This document shows, piece by piece, positions 63,580 through 64,000 of a stretch of 64,000 nucleotides of DNA. The stretch is from Ryuthela nishihirai (taxonomy: Eukaryota; Arthropoda; Arachnida; Araneae; Heptathelidae), in assembly GCA_038380435.1 (NCBI GenBank), contig JAWZYU010000018.1:52539751-52603750 (forward strand). Direction: 5' to 3'. The position numbers and the translations under genes are program-made. The number at the start of each line of letters is the position of its first letter. Within the stretch, counting starts at the first letter, position 1. The notes beneath the pieces were generated by a model that made no database searches, was not told the origin of the DNA, and was given only the letters and a program-made list of their open reading frames with translations.

Positions 63580-63705
63580 GGAGTTCAATTTCATGAAGTT
63601 AACTTTCTGCTTATAATAGATTGAATACAATGTCATGAAGGTAACTTTCTGCTTTTAATAGATTAAATTCAATTTCATAAGCAAACTTTCTGCTAACAAT
63701 ATTTT
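63580..63705. repeat. About 47-bp tandem repeat, 2.7 units
   Basis: TTCAATTTCATGAAGTTAAC then TTTCTGCTTATAATAGATTGAA recurs with starts near 63586, 63627 and 63668. Units are diverged. The remaining sequence to 64000 shows no feature. Confidence 0.82.
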
Positions 63706-64000
63706 CGCTTTTCATGAAGTTGAAAACACCTTTTCTGTAACTGCGTTCACCATCATGTAAAGCGCTAAGAATTAGTACATAAAGTGATCATAAATGAAAT
63801 ATTTTAACTGTAATGCCCTGCTATGATTGAGCTATTAAATGCTATCTTCTAGCAAAAAATTATTGTAATTAACGTTTTCCGTTTTTTGACCGAAGGCTAA
63901 AAACAATCCAGACACTTATTGGCAGACGACAGTCGTAACTACCATCTGCACCGTTCGGCGTGATGAGTAAGAAAAAAAAGAACATTTGCATGAGGAGAAA

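Overview
The window looks like AT-rich animal nuclear DNA. I find no operons, Shine-Dalgarno-led gene chains, rRNA or CRISPR array. The repeats point to an arthropod, possibly a chelicerate. The evidence is mariner, Tc1 and hAT transposase relics of types common in arthropod genomes, an endonuclease/reverse transcriptase LINE, and two abundant tRNA-derived SINE families. The chelicerate placement is inference from transposon flavour only. No complete host gene is visible; the only host-exon candidates are a GC-richer block at 25960-26205 (minus strand), a GC-rich island at about 59770-60250, and a weak open stretch at 3164-3382.

I use working names. SINE-A is about 390 bp. It has a tRNA-like head with A and B boxes, a conserved core containing GACGTTAAGCCGTGGC and GCACGTTAAAGAACAC, and a CCAAC-type tail. 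It occurs about 20 times. SINE-B is about 200 bp with a different tRNA-like head and the 3' palindrome CAAGCAGCTGCTTG. SINE-C is a small family seen only at 50.6-51.0 kb. hAT-R is a miniature hAT family with CAGGSCCGGATCTAG-like ends and a G-rich subterminal block.

Layout: 0.2-3.0 kb, a mariner-type element split by a Tc1 element. 4.2-5.1 kb, a foldback MITE holding a SINE-A; a relative sits at 62.9-63.5 kb. 6.06-6.58 kb, a hAT MITE with a perfect 8-bp target duplication and a perfect 43-bp internal inverted repeat. 11.4-12.8 kb, SINE-A copies and a 37-bp-type tandem array. 13.8-15.5 kb, a dense pile of palindromic and mariner MITEs. 15.7-20.1 kb, nested SINEs and diverged repeats. 22.3-24.0 kb, a mariner-type element with very long terminal repeats carrying a 72-bp piggyBac-like MITE at TTAA. 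24.3-34.1 kb, more SINEs, hAT MITEs and a 2.8-kb region bounded by 160-bp inverted arms. 35.1-38.0 kb, a SINE-A copy whose middle has been amplified into a satellite of about 17 units with a 164-bp period. 38.9-42.0 kb, a SINE-A split by a 2.6-kb decayed hAT transposon. 42.1-44.5 kb, a SINE-in-SINE, a minus-strand LINE fragment and a 35-bp x 10 array. 48.1-49.4 kb, a second Tc1 element. 50.6-51.6 kb, a SINE-C foldback and hAT-R. 51.9-55.4 kb, a near-full-length LINE with a few disabling mutations. 55.7-64.0 kb, further MITEs, SINEs and a GC-rich island.

No gene network can be described. The window records repeated rounds of transposition, in which the order of insertion can be read from nested elements and target duplications. 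All coordinates were read by eye; repeat edges without target duplications are approximate by about 5-20 bp.
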